This document shows, piece by piece, positions 1 to 8,041 of a stretch of 64,000 nt of DNA; position 1 is the first letter of the stretch; every line of letters begins with the position of its first letter. The notes under the pieces were generated by a model. The model had not been told where the DNA came from and ran no database searches. It worked only from the letters and a program-made list of their open reading frames with translations. The translations under genes and the position numbers were made by a program. The stretch is from NCBI GenBank assembly GCA_964500415.1, contig CAZCOB010000006.1:1-64000 (forward strand), written 5' to 3'. Source of the stretch: JAFGPF01 sp964500415. Lineage in GTDB: Bacteria; Chloroflexota; Dehalococcoidia; Dehalococcoidales; RBG-16-60-22.

Positions 1-575
1 TCCTTTCTGCCCATTTCGAAGGCAGTCAAATTAATTTCACGGATATTCTCCGGCAAACGTCGTGAGATTATCTCCCTCCAGGTTTCCACCTCAAGGGGAG
101 CGAATACGGAAAAACATCCCAGCATAAATATATTAAGCGTTCTGACATTGCCGAGCTCTTTAGCCCGGCCGGTGCCGTCCACGAAGTGGAACCGGTCGGT
201 CTGCCGTTTCAGGGCGGCGGCAATCTCTTTGTCGGCAGGGTACTTATCCTGGCCAAGGCTGACCGACAGCGGCGGCTGTTCGTATTTATTCACGATGGCT
301 ATTCCGCCGGGTCGGAGATGGTGACTCCAGCGGGCTGCCTCCAGCTTCTCGAAGGCAAGAAGAAGATCGACTTTACCGTCCTGAATCAGCGGCGACCAGA
401 CTTTCGGCCCCATGCGCACATGACTGACAACACTGCCGCCGCGCTGGGCCATCCCCAGCGTATCCGTCTTCTTGACGTCGAAGCCGGCCGCCAGGGCGGT
501 CTCGCTGATGATGTCACTGGCCAGGACGACCCCCTGGCCGCCCACTCCGGTAACGATTAAGTCCATTTTTTCCAT
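1..575 (-). CDS. iorB: Indolepyruvate:ferredoxin oxidoreductase, beta subunit (partial, C-terminus outside window)
   Basis: Reading leftwards from an ATG at 575 (a second in-frame ATG is at 566), the frame stays open to the window edge, giving about 191 residues. The N-terminus has the glycine-rich TGVGGQG motif of the gamma/beta-type pyruvate-family oxidoreductase subunit, followed by KTDTLGMAQRGGSVVSHVR, typical of IorB. With IorA it oxidatively decarboxylates aryl pyruvates to aryl-CoA and reduces ferredoxin in the cytoplasm. It begins 16 bases after the iorA stop, so the two are one operon. An AGGA about 9 bases before 566 slightly favours that start. The C-terminus lies beyond base 1. 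Confidence 0.9.
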   Translation of the reverse strand, partial: MEKMDLIVTGVGGQGVVLASDIISETALAAGFDVKKTDTLGMAQRGGSVVSHVRMGPKVWSPLIQDGKVDLLLAFEKLEAARWSHHLRPGGIAIVNKYEQPPLSVSLGQDKYPADKEIAAALKRQTDRFHFVDGTGRAKELGNVRTLNIFMLGCFSVFAPLEVETWREIISRRLPENIREINLTAFEMGRK

Positions 576-590
576 TTCCTGTCCTGTTAT

Positions 591-2390
591 TTATGCAGAA
601 ATCGCCTTCTGAGGGCATAACTGTTCGCAGATAGTGCAGATATCTCCGGCGCAGAGCGACGGTTCGATGAACACCTGCCCGTCAGCACTCTGGATGGCCG
701 GGCAGCCGAGGCTGAGGCAGTAATTGCACTGGGAGCACTTTTCGGTATCAACCTTCCTGGGGTTGGCGCGTTTCCTGATAAGCATAACGCAGGAGCCGCG
801 CACGATGATTACAGAGACCTCCGGCCTATCCAGTGAGTCCTTGAGGCCGTTTCTTAAAGCCTTAATATCAAAGGCGTTGATTACCTTGATGTCCTTAACG
901 CCGATACCCCTGGCCAGGCTCTCGATATCTACGGCAAAGGTCTCCTGTCCCTGGGCAGAAATGCCCGTGCCGGGGTGTTCCTGGTGACCCGTCATCGCCG
1001 TGGTGCGGTTGTCCAGTATTAAAATAGTAATATGCCCTTCATTATAAACGGCATCCACCAGCCCGGTAATGCCGGAATGCATGAAGGTAGAGTCGCCGAT
1101 AACAGCCACCACCCTGTTCCTGACGCCAGCCCTTTCCATGCCCAGCGCCTGCCCAATACCGGCGCCCATGCAGACGGTGGTATCCAGGACATTGAGCGGC
1201 GGTAAAGCGCCCAGCGTATAGCAGCCGATATCGCCGGTAATAATTAATTTCGGTTCCTGAGGCTCACCGTTTTTCTTTTCCAGCAGTTTGGAGCGCTGTC
1301 CGAGGCTATTCAGGACGAAATAAATACCGGTATGGGGACAGCCCGGACAGAGCAGGGGCGGACGCCTGGGTAATCCCTGAGCCGGGGGTAGAAGCTTCCC
1401 GGAATCTGGCAGGAGGCCGGCGCCGATACTGCTTTCGGTAACGATTTGAGTGTTCAATTCTCCCACAAGTGGAATAAATTCTTTGCCGGTGACTTCGATG
1501 CCCATCGCCCGGATATTCTCCTGGAGGAACGGGTCGAGTTCTTCAATAACGATAAGCCGGTTTACCTGGCCGGCGAACTCCTTAATCATTTTTTCCGGCA
1601 GCGGCCAGGTCATTCCCAGCTTGAGGAAGGAAGCCTCCGGAAAGGCCTCACGCGCGTACTGGTAGGCGACGCCGCTGGTCACGATACCGAGGTCGCGCCT
1701 GCCCCAGGTGATAACATTCAGGGGAAAGGTCTCGGTATATTCGGCCAGCCTGAGAAGTCGTTTCTCCATCAGGGCGTGTCGGGGCAGGGCATTGACCGGC
1801 AGCATGACATATTTCTGCATGTTGAAGTAGAAGGTCGGCTGCGGGTTCTTGACCGTACGTTTTCTTTTAGCGTCGACCACCGACTTTGAGTGGGAGATGC
1901 GGGTGGTGGTACGCAGCAGGACCGGCGTGTCGAACTCCTCGCTGATATCGAAGGCATAGCCCATTAAGTCGTAAGCGTCCTGGCTATCGGTCGGCTCCAG
2001 CATCGGCACCTTGGCCAATCTGGCATAGTGGCGGTTGTCCTGTTCGTTCTGGGAGCTGTGTATCTGCGGGTCGTCGGCGCTGACCACTACCAGCCCGCCG
2101 ATAGTACCCGTATATGAAGCTGCTATGAAGGGGTCGCTGGCAACGTTCAGCCCGACGTGTTTCATCGAAACCATGGCGCGGGCTCCTGTATAAGAAGCCC
2201 CCATAGCTACTTCCATAGCCACCTTTTCATTGGTGGACCACTCGGCATAGATGTCCTTGAAGCGTGCCAGGTTTTCCAGTATTTCGGTGCTGGGGGTGCC
2301 GGGGTAAGCGGAGGCCACCTGAACGCCGGAATGGTAGGCTCCCAGCGCCAGCGCTTCGTTACCGGATAGTAATTGCAAAGTCTTTTCCAT
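591..2390 (-). CDS. iorA: Indolepyruvate:ferredoxin oxidoreductase, alpha subunit
   Basis: The 599-residue protein has the IorA architecture: an N-terminal pyruvate-ferredoxin-oxidoreductase-like domain starting LLSGNEALALGA, a central TPP-binding domain (TGDIGCYTLG around residue 385, then GDSTFMHSG), and a C-terminal ferredoxin-like pair of clusters with CSQCNYCLSLGCP and CTICEQLCP. It uses TPP and 4Fe-4S clusters to convert indolepyruvate and other aryl 2-oxoacids to aryl-CoA, CO2 and reduced ferredoxin. This fits anaerobic aromatic amino-acid catabolism. Length and order (A then B) are normal for the family. A plausible promoter lies at 2414-2443. Confidence 0.96.
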   Translation of the reverse strand: MEKTLQLLSGNEALALGAYHSGVQVASAYPGTPSTEILENLARFKDIYAEWSTNEKVAMEVAMGASYTGARAMVSMKHVGLNVASDPFIAASYTGTIGGLVVVSADDPQIHSSQNEQDNRHYARLAKVPMLEPTDSQDAYDLMGYAFDISEEFDTPVLLRTTTRISHSKSVVDAKRKRTVKNPQPTFYFNMQKYVMLPVNALPRHALMEKRLLRLAEYTETFPLNVITWGRRDLGIVTSGVAYQYAREAFPEASFLKLGMTWPLPEKMIKEFAGQVNRLIVIEELDPFLQENIRAMGIEVTGKEFIPLVGELNTQIVTESSIGAGLLPDSGKLLPPAQGLPRRPPLLCPGCPHTGIYFVLNSLGQRSKLLEKKNGEPQEPKLIITGDIGCYTLGALPPLNVLDTTVCMGAGIGQALGMERAGVRNRVVAVIGDSTFMHSGITGLVDAVYNEGHITILILDNRTTAMTGHQEHPGTGISAQGQETFAVDIESLARGIGVKDIKVINAFDIKALRNGLKDSLDRPEVSVIIVRGSCVMLIRKRANPRKVDTEKCSQCNYCLSLGCPAIQSADGQVFIEPSLCAGDICTICEQLCPQKAISA

Positions 2391-2413
2391 CTTTATTCAC
2401 GCATACCATTAAT

Positions 2414-2443
2414 ATTATAACAAGATATTATAGATAAGCGCAA
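2414..2443 (-). promoter_or_regulatory. Putative sigma-70 promoter of iorAB
   Basis: On the minus strand TTGCGC (2443-2438) and a perfect TATAAT (2419-2414) are separated by 18 bases, about 25 bases before the iorA ATG. A second TATAAT-like box overlaps the spacer (2432-2427). This is a motif match only. Confidence 0.5.
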
Positions 2444-2535
2444 CTTTTTAATTAAAGATTGTGCAACAACGCATAATGTATCTTATGTTACAATTCTACC
2501 ATAAATTATAGCCGCAGGACAATTACCGGTGACTG

Positions 2536-2564
2536 TTGACAGATTATTTTTATTGTGCTACACT
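2536..2564 (+). promoter_or_regulatory. Sigma-70 promoter of the fur-like gene
   Basis: A perfect TTGACA (2536-2541), a 17-base spacer and TACACT (2559-2564, 4 of 6 consensus) predict a start near 2571. That is 30 bases before the fur-family ATG. No clear Shine-Dalgarno precedes that ATG. Confidence 0.65.
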
Positions 2565-2570
2565 CCTAAT

Positions 2571-2585
2571 TGATAACTATTTTCA
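2571..2585 (+). promoter_or_regulatory. Candidate Fur/PerR-type operator (imperfect 7-1-7 palindrome)
   Basis: TGATAACTATTTTCA agrees with its own reverse complement at 11 of 15 positions and resembles the AT-rich 7-1-7 boxes bound by Fur, PerR and Zur. It sits on the predicted transcription start of the regulator gene, as expected for autorepression. This is inference from motif and position. Confidence 0.4.
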
Positions 2586-2600
2586 TTTGGCAACCTAAAA

Positions 2601-3059
2601 ATGGTATATACCGAGAAGAAAATCGAAAGTACGTTAAGACAGGGCGGCTATAAAATTACCCCCCAACGCCGTACGATTATCAACGCTATTATCCACAGTC
2701 ACGAACACCTGACCCCGGCAGAAATTTACGGGCAAATTCAGCGGGAGCACCCGGGAATCGGGCTGGTGACCATCTACCGCACGCTTGAGGTGCTTGCCAA
2801 ACTCAATCTCATCTGCGAAATGCACGCCGGCGTTAACTGCCGTAGCTACCTGATGAGACGGCCTGTGGAACACCACCACCACCTTATTTGCAGCGACTGC
2901 GGTACCGTGGTCGATTTTACCGATTGCGACCTCGGGGAGCTTGAACGCCGGCTTGCCAGAGAGAACGGCTTTAAGATAAACGGACACCTTCTTGAGTTCA
3001 TGGGACAGTGCCGCAAGTGCCTTAAAAAAGCAACGGCAGGGCAGGGGAGTAATGCTTAA
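2601..3059 (+). CDS. Fur-family metal-responsive transcriptional regulator
   Basis: The 152-residue protein has the Fur fold: an N-terminal winged helix (YKITPQRRTIINAI, LTPAEIYGQI, GLVTIYRTLEVLAKLNLI), then a dimerisation and metal domain with an HHHH run near residue 93, CSDC, and a C-terminal CRKC pair. The two CxxC pairs predict a structural zinc site. Which metal or signal is sensed (Fe, Zn, Mn or peroxide) cannot be read from the sequence. It probably controls itself through the box at 2571-2585 and the overlapping downstream membrane-protein gene. Confidence 0.92.
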   Translation: MVYTEKKIESTLRQGGYKITPQRRTIINAIIHSHEHLTPAEIYGQIQREHPGIGLVTIYRTLEVLAKLNLICEMHAGVNCRSYLMRRPVEHHHHLICSDCGTVVDFTDCDLGELERRLARENGFKINGHLLEFMGQCRKCLKKATAGQGSNA

Positions 3060-3699
3060 ACGTATCGGCCTGGAGCTATTGCACCATATCCCCTTTACGG
3101 CGGTGGGGGCGGTGGCCGGTATTGTCATCATGGTTATCATTTACTTTACCAACGCCCCCAGAGAAATATCAAACGCTTTTTTTTATACCCTCCATCCGCT
3201 CCATGTCGTCCTGAGCGCTCTGGTGACGGCATCGATGTACCGACTGCATAATAAAAACCGCAAGCTCTGGGCGACGGTACTTATCGGCTACACGGGCTCT
3301 ATAGGTATAGCCACGTTGAGCGATATCGTTATCCCGTATCTGGGCGGAGGTATTCTGAATGTCCCTATGGAGTTCCATTTGCCTTTCATCGAGACGACGA
3401 AAATGCCCTTTATCGGTATTCAGAAATGGATAATCGTCAATGCTGCTGCCGTTATCGGCATTGCTGTTGCCATCTGGAAGCCCAATACAAGGTTCCCCCA
3501 CCTGGGTCACGTGCTGCTGAGTACCTGGGCATCCCTATTCAGCTTCACCGCTTTCGGGATTGCCGACTGGATTCCTCTGCTTCCCTTTATTTTCCTGTTT
3601 CTCTTCCTTTCGGTGTGGATACCCTGCTGTGTCAGCGATATCGTTTTTCCGCTATTGTGGGTACCGGGCGAGTCCGCGCACGGACATACCCACCATTGA
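3052..3699 (+). CDS. Putative six-helix membrane protein with His-rich C-terminus, co-transcribed with fur
   Basis: This 215-residue protein starts at an ATG inside the end of the fur-like gene (8-base overlap, GGGGAG just upstream), so the two are translationally coupled. I count about six hydrophobic segments (near residues 13-32, 41-65, 70-97, 123-141, 150-170 and 177-205). Several His and Asp residues lie in or next to them (HPLH, SDIVIPY, EFHLPF), and the tail is HGHTHH. I do not recognise a named family. The His content and coupling to a metal regulator suggest metal handling or transport, which is inference only. An in-frame upstream start at 2992 exists but would overlap fur by 68 bases. 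Confidence 0.75.
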   Translation: MLKRIGLELLHHIPFTAVGAVAGIVIMVIIYFTNAPREISNAFFYTLHPLHVVLSALVTASMYRLHNKNRKLWATVLIGYTGSIGIATLSDIVIPYLGGGILNVPMEFHLPFIETTKMPFIGIQKWIIVNAAAVIGIAVAIWKPNTRFPHLGHVLLSTWASLFSFTAFGIADWIPLLPFIFLFLFLSVWIPCCVSDIVFPLLWVPGESAHGHTHH

Positions 3700-3737
3700 G
3701 TTAAAGTCGAAAGTCCCCTATACTTCATATAAGGATT

Positions 3738-4520
3738 ATGGGGTTTCGTCTTAAGTTACTGGTGCTGCTTCTGGTGACGGTGGCGACGGCTGTGTCCGTG
3801 AGCTGCCGGAGCTCCGACCAGGCGGGTGACGGACGGGACAGGGCGGCCGTTATCGACCAGCTCTATATACTCGAGCCGAATCCTTTGTTTATATCAGAAT
3901 CGACCCGCCTGCTGGAGTCTTACGGCTTTACGGTCGACCTGTGGCAGGGCGATGATATTACCGTCGATTTTTACAGGAAATTACCCTCGCTGGGCTATAA
4001 ATTCATCGTTTGCCGGGTCCACTCGGGGGTATTGCTGAGCCTGGAAGAAGAAGGGGTCAAGCCGCTGCCGACGACCTACCTGTTCACGGCGGAAGACTAT
4101 ACGACTACCAGGTATGTTACCGAGCAGCTGACCGATAAGGTATCCAATGCCGTGATGGTAGAGGATTTTCCGCTGGTTTTTGCGGTTAACTCCGCGTTTA
4201 TAGAGGATACCAAGGGTAAATTCGATAGTACCGTCGTCCTGGCGATGGGGTGCGAGAGCTATTGCTATGATGATATGCCGGCGGCTTTTATGAAGAAAGG
4301 CGCTGCGGCGTACGTAGGCTGGAGCGGCGTGGTAAGCCTGGAATATGTGGATGAAGTTACGCTGGGCCTCCTCGGCAAGCTGTGCGCCGGGGAGATGACC
4401 CTGGCTCAGGGTATCGCCGTGACGATGGCCGATTTCGGAGATGACCCGTACTTCGCTTCCTTCCTGAAATACTGCCCGGCCGAAAGTGGTGACAAGACAG
4501 TCAAAGAACTTATCAAGTAG
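3738..4520 (+). CDS. Exported protein with caspase-like (C25/CHAT-type) His and Cys motifs
   Basis: The 260-residue protein begins with a hydrophobic signal segment (residues 5-22) ending at Cys23 in SVSC, an imperfect lipobox, so it is either secreted or a lipoprotein. The rest resembles the caspase-gingipain fold. A beta strand ends in His95-Ser-Gly (YKFIVCRVHSG). A second strand ends in Cys172 (VVLAMGCES) and is followed by FMKKGAAAYVGWSGVV, a pattern typical of C25/CHAT peptidases. H95 and C172 would be the catalytic dyad. The substrate is unknown. It follows the membrane-protein gene by 38 bases and may share its transcript. Confidence 0.65.
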   Translation: MGFRLKLLVLLLVTVATAVSVSCRSSDQAGDGRDRAAVIDQLYILEPNPLFISESTRLLESYGFTVDLWQGDDITVDFYRKLPSLGYKFIVCRVHSGVLLSLEEEGVKPLPTTYLFTAEDYTTTRYVTEQLTDKVSNAVMVEDFPLVFAVNSAFIEDTKGKFDSTVVLAMGCESYCYDDMPAAFMKKGAAAYVGWSGVVSLEYVDEVTLGLLGKLCAGEMTLAQGIAVTMADFGDDPYFASFLKYCPAESGDKTVKELIK

Positions 4521-4597
4521 CGGGCGGGAACGTCATTCATCCTTGCCCCGCAGGACACTGGTATCCCCTGAAATCGTTATGTTACTATATTAGTGGT

Positions 4598-7366
4598 ATG
4601 AGTGAGCAGTGGTATAACCTGAGCCCGGAGGAAGTCCTGCAAGAGTCCGGTTCCCGGCGCGGCGGGCTTACCTACGATGAAGTTGCGGCAAGGCTCCTGG
4701 AGTTCGGTCCCAACCAGCTGGAAGGCAGGAAGAAGACCCATCCAGCGCTGGTATTCTTCAGGCAGTTCCTCAGTCCACTTATCTACGTACTGCTGGTTGC
4801 CGTGGCAATCTCCTTTATCGTCGGGCATTTAATGGACGGCTGGGTAATACTCGGCGTCCTGGTGCTCAATGCCGTCATCGGATTCGTGCAGGAAACAAGG
4901 GCGGAAAAAGCTATGGAAGCCCTTATACGCCTGGCGGCACCCCAGGCCAGCGTCAGACGCAACGGTAGTGTCAGGAATATCCCCGCCCGTGAAATCGTGC
5001 CCGGCGATATCGTGCTCCTTGAAACAGGGGATAAAGTACCGGCCGATGCCAGGCTCATCGAAGTCTCCAACCTTAAAGCCAACGAGGCTACTCTTACCGG
5101 GGAGTCGGTGCCGGTGGATAAACACACCCGGTCGCTTTCCGGAGAGCTATCGGTATCCGAGCGGAAGAACATGGTATTCATGGGGACGGTGGTTACCTAC
5201 GGCCGGGCTACCGCGGTAGTCGTCAGGACCGGCATGGCTACCGAGATGGGCAGAATAGCCACCGGCATCCAGGAGGTCATACCGGAAAAGACACCCCTGC
5301 AAAAAAGCATCAGCAAGCTGAGCCGGTATATCATCGGTCTTTTCCTCGGTATCTGCATCCTGCTGGTAATCGTCGGGCTGCTCCGGGGGATGGAGTGGAT
5401 GGAAGTGTTCTTACTGGCGGTTGCCGCGGCTGTCTCGGCCATACCGGAAGGACTGCCGGCGGTGGTGACCGTGGTGCTGGCTATGGGTATGAGATTCATG
5501 GCCCACCGCAATGCCATTATTCGCCGGCTGGTAGCGGTGGAGACACTGGGTTCGGCCACGGTCATTTGCTCGGACAAGACCGGAACGCTGACCCTGAACC
5601 AGATGATGGTACGGAGAATGTTCGTCGGTGGTCGTTGGATTGATGTAACCGGAGAGGGGTATATACCGGAAGGCCAGTTCCAGAGCAATAGCCAGAAGAT
5701 GACTGTAGAGGATGAGTCGGTTCTGGAGTTGCATCTCCGCATCGGTGCCCTGTGTAATGACGCCGTGCTGACTGAGGAAGGCGAGCGGTCTTATAACATC
5801 TTCGGCGACCCTACCGAAGGTGCTCTGGTGGTGGCCGCCGCCAAGGCCGGAATGGACCGCGAAAAACTGGATAAACATTTTCCCCGCATTGACGAAATTC
5901 CTTTCCAGAGTGAAAAGCTCTATATGGCTACCCTTCACCCTTCTCCCAAGGGGGAAGGGCGTATTGCCTATGTAAAGGGCGCCCCCGAGAAGCTGCTGTC
6001 GCTGAGCAGGTATTGCTATAAGGGGGGTGAAATATTGCCTCTGGGGGCGGAAGATATCCGGGTCTTACTGCAGGCTAACGACGCCATGGCTAAAGAAGCC
6101 ATGAGGGTTATCGGCACAGCCTGTATTGATTTACCTGCCGACCTCGATGACCTGGAGGAGGAGCATCTGAGGGGTAACCTGGTATTCGTCGGCCTGTCGG
6201 GGATGGCCGACCCACCGCGCGAGGAGGCTAAAGAGGCGATTCGACTCTGCAAGCAGGCCGGTATCAAAGTCGTTATGATTACGGGTGATAATAAGGTTAC
6301 GGCAGAATCCATTGCTCACCAGCTTGAAATGCCGGGGGGTAAGGCGATAACCGGAAACGAGCTCCGCGAGATGAGCGATGAGGAACTCTCGGCGCAGGTG
6401 GAAAGTATTTCTGTTTTTGCCAGAATTGAGCCTATACAAAAGTTAAGGATAGTCAACGCACTTAAAAGCAGGGGGCATGTCGTGGCGATGACCGGCGACG
6501 GCGTCAACGATGCTCCGGCCCTGAAAACGGCCAATATCGGCATCGCCATGGGCATAACAGGCACGGATGTCGCCAAGGAAGCCTGCGATATTACCCTGGC
6601 CGACGATAACTTCGCTTCGGTGGTGGCAGCGGTGGACGAGGGCAGGGCTATATTCAACAGGTTAAGAAATGTCATCTTTTTCCTGCTGAGTACGAATATC
6701 GGCGAGTTACTGGCGTTAATCCTGAGTATTTTCTTCCTCGGTAAAGCGCCGGTACTGGCGGTCCAGATTATCTGGAATAACCTGCTTACGGACACGGCGG
6801 TGGCTATCCCGCTGGGCGTAGAACCCAAGGCCGGGGATGAACTCAAACAGCCGCCGCGCCACCCTGGGGTGGGGATTATTTACCCTGGAATGATAATGCG
6901 TGTATGCTTTATGGCTTTGATTATGGGTGTGGGTGCTTTTACGGTATTTAACTGGGCACAGTCAAGGATGCCCATTGATGAGGCGCGGACGCTTACCTTC
7001 TTGACTCTGGTTACCTTCGAGTGGTTCCGCGCCTTTAACGCTCGCTCGGACGAACGCACTGTTTTCAAGCTGGGTATCCTGCGTAATCGCTGGCTGGTAG
7101 CTTCCGTTTCGGTGGCTATTCTGTTGCAGATTGCCGTGATTTATGTGCCGTTCCTCCAGTCGGCGTTCCGGACAGTACCCCTGAGCATAGAAAAGTGGGG
7201 TATCGTTATCTTGGCCGGCGGCGGCCTGTTTGTTATAGAAGAAACGCGTAAGGCATTGTTCCCAAGGCTCTTCAACCTTGGTAAATGGCGACTGGTGAAG
7301 TACCGCCGACTCCAGAAGCTCGCGATACGCTTGCGGAGTGGACGTAAGAAAAGTAGTGTAAAATAA
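4598..7366 (+). CDS. P-type cation (probably Ca2+) transporting ATPase
   Basis: The 922-residue protein has every P2-type ATPase hallmark: the N-terminal cation-ATPase domain (LSPEEVLQESGS, FGPNQL), actuator TGES near residue 166, the M4 motif PEGLP near 281, the phosphorylation motif DKTGTLT at about 326, TGDGVNDAPALK near 630, and a C-terminal six-helix domain. PEGLP and the M6 segment NNLLTDTAVAIPLG are closest to bacterial Ca2+/PMCA-like pumps, though Na+ or Mn2+ cannot be excluded. It expels cations across the cytoplasmic membrane using ATP. No clear Shine-Dalgarno precedes the ATG. Confidence 0.92.
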   Translation: MSEQWYNLSPEEVLQESGSRRGGLTYDEVAARLLEFGPNQLEGRKKTHPALVFFRQFLSPLIYVLLVAVAISFIVGHLMDGWVILGVLVLNAVIGFVQETRAEKAMEALIRLAAPQASVRRNGSVRNIPAREIVPGDIVLLETGDKVPADARLIEVSNLKANEATLTGESVPVDKHTRSLSGELSVSERKNMVFMGTVVTYGRATAVVVRTGMATEMGRIATGIQEVIPEKTPLQKSISKLSRYIIGLFLGICILLVIVGLLRGMEWMEVFLLAVAAAVSAIPEGLPAVVTVVLAMGMRFMAHRNAIIRRLVAVETLGSATVICSDKTGTLTLNQMMVRRMFVGGRWIDVTGEGYIPEGQFQSNSQKMTVEDESVLELHLRIGALCNDAVLTEEGERSYNIFGDPTEGALVVAAAKAGMDREKLDKHFPRIDEIPFQSEKLYMATLHPSPKGEGRIAYVKGAPEKLLSLSRYCYKGGEILPLGAEDIRVLLQANDAMAKEAMRVIGTACIDLPADLDDLEEEHLRGNLVFVGLSGMADPPREEAKEAIRLCKQAGIKVVMITGDNKVTAESIAHQLEMPGGKAITGNELREMSDEELSAQVESISVFARIEPIQKLRIVNALKSRGHVVAMTGDGVNDAPALKTANIGIAMGITGTDVAKEACDITLADDNFASVVAAVDEGRAIFNRLRNVIFFLLSTNIGELLALILSIFFLGKAPVLAVQIIWNNLLTDTAVAIPLGVEPKAGDELKQPPRHPGVGIIYPGMIMRVCFMALIMGVGAFTVFNWAQSRMPIDEARTLTFLTLVTFEWFRAFNARSDERTVFKLGILRNRWLVASVSVAILLQIAVIYVPFLQSAFRTVPLSIEKWGIVILAGGGLFVIEETRKALFPRLFNLGKWRLVKYRRLQKLAIRLRSGRKKSSVK

Positions 7367-7396
7367 AAAGGAGCCGGGGATAGCCTCCGGCTCCTT
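7358..7396 (-). terminator. Rho-independent terminator of hsp20
   Basis: A perfect 10-base-pair stem (AAGGAGCCGG 7368-7377 with CCGGCTCCTT 7387-7396, 9-base loop) lies between the two convergent genes. On the minus strand it is followed by TTTTTATTTT, so it terminates hsp20. The plus-strand side has no T-run. Confidence 0.8.
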
Positions 7397-7418
7397 CGCC
7401 TCCACCGCAACCACCGCG

Positions 7419-7868
7419 TTACTTTACTTTAATTTCAATCTGTTTGGTGTCCGGCCCTTCCGCTTTGGGCAACCTTATCTCCAGTAAGCCCTTTTTCAAA
7501 GTAGCCGTGATATTCTCGGCATCGACACGGGCGGGAAGAGTCATGTAGCGGACGTACTGGCCGAAGCTGCGCTCACGATAATAGTGAGTCGTGCCTTCTT
7601 TGCCTTCCTCTTTCTCTTCCTTCTTCTCGGCCTTGATGGTGAGGACATCCCCATCAAGCTTGATATCCAGGTCCTTCTTCCTGATGCCGGGCATCTCCGC
7701 CTTTACGACCAGCTCTTTATCCTCTTCATACATGTCCATTTTGGGGGTAAGACTGGTCTCGAAGGCAGATTTGGCCATTTCCTCGACCTCTTCCAGCAGC
7801 CGGAACGGGCGGGAAAAAGGTATTAAAGCCATACCACCATTAGGATTCCATCTGATTAGAGCAGCCAT
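7419..7868 (-). CDS. Hsp20/alpha-crystallin family small heat-shock protein
   Basis: The 149-residue protein has the alpha-crystallin domain from about residue 42 (PKMDMYEEDKELVVKAEMPG) to the end. It contains the conserved strand motif A-x-x-x-x-G-L-L (ATLKKGLLEIRLPK) and a C-terminal IEIKVK in place of the usual IxI anchor. It is an ATP-independent holdase that keeps unfolding proteins soluble in the cytoplasm. AAAGGAGTT precedes the ATG at good spacing. It is monocistronic, with its own terminator at 7358-7396. Confidence 0.95.
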   Translation of the reverse strand: MAALIRWNPNGGMALIPFSRPFRLLEEVEEMAKSAFETSLTPKMDMYEEDKELVVKAEMPGIRKKDLDIKLDGDVLTIKAEKKEEKEEGKEGTTHYYRERSFGQYVRYMTLPARVDAENITATLKKGLLEIRLPKAEGPDTKQIEIKVK

Positions 7869-7976
7869 TGAGTAACTCCTTTAAAGTTAACAATTTAGTT
7901 TCAACTTAATTATAATATTACTGTGAAGTTCCTGTATGTGACTTTTGTCGCACGCCCGAAGAGGTAGCAGCGTGGC

Positions 7977-8005
7977 TTGACACTCAGAGGTGCTTGAATT
8001 ACCCT
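7977..8005 (+). promoter_or_regulatory. Putative sigma-70 promoter of otsAB
   Basis: A perfect TTGACA (7977-7982), a 17-base spacer and TACCCT (8000-8005, 3 of 6) lie about 37 bases before the otsA ATG, which has GGAGGT at 8031-8036. Confidence 0.45.
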
Positions 8006-8041
8006 AACAATAGCGGAAGGCTGTGAATTATGGAGGTGTAA

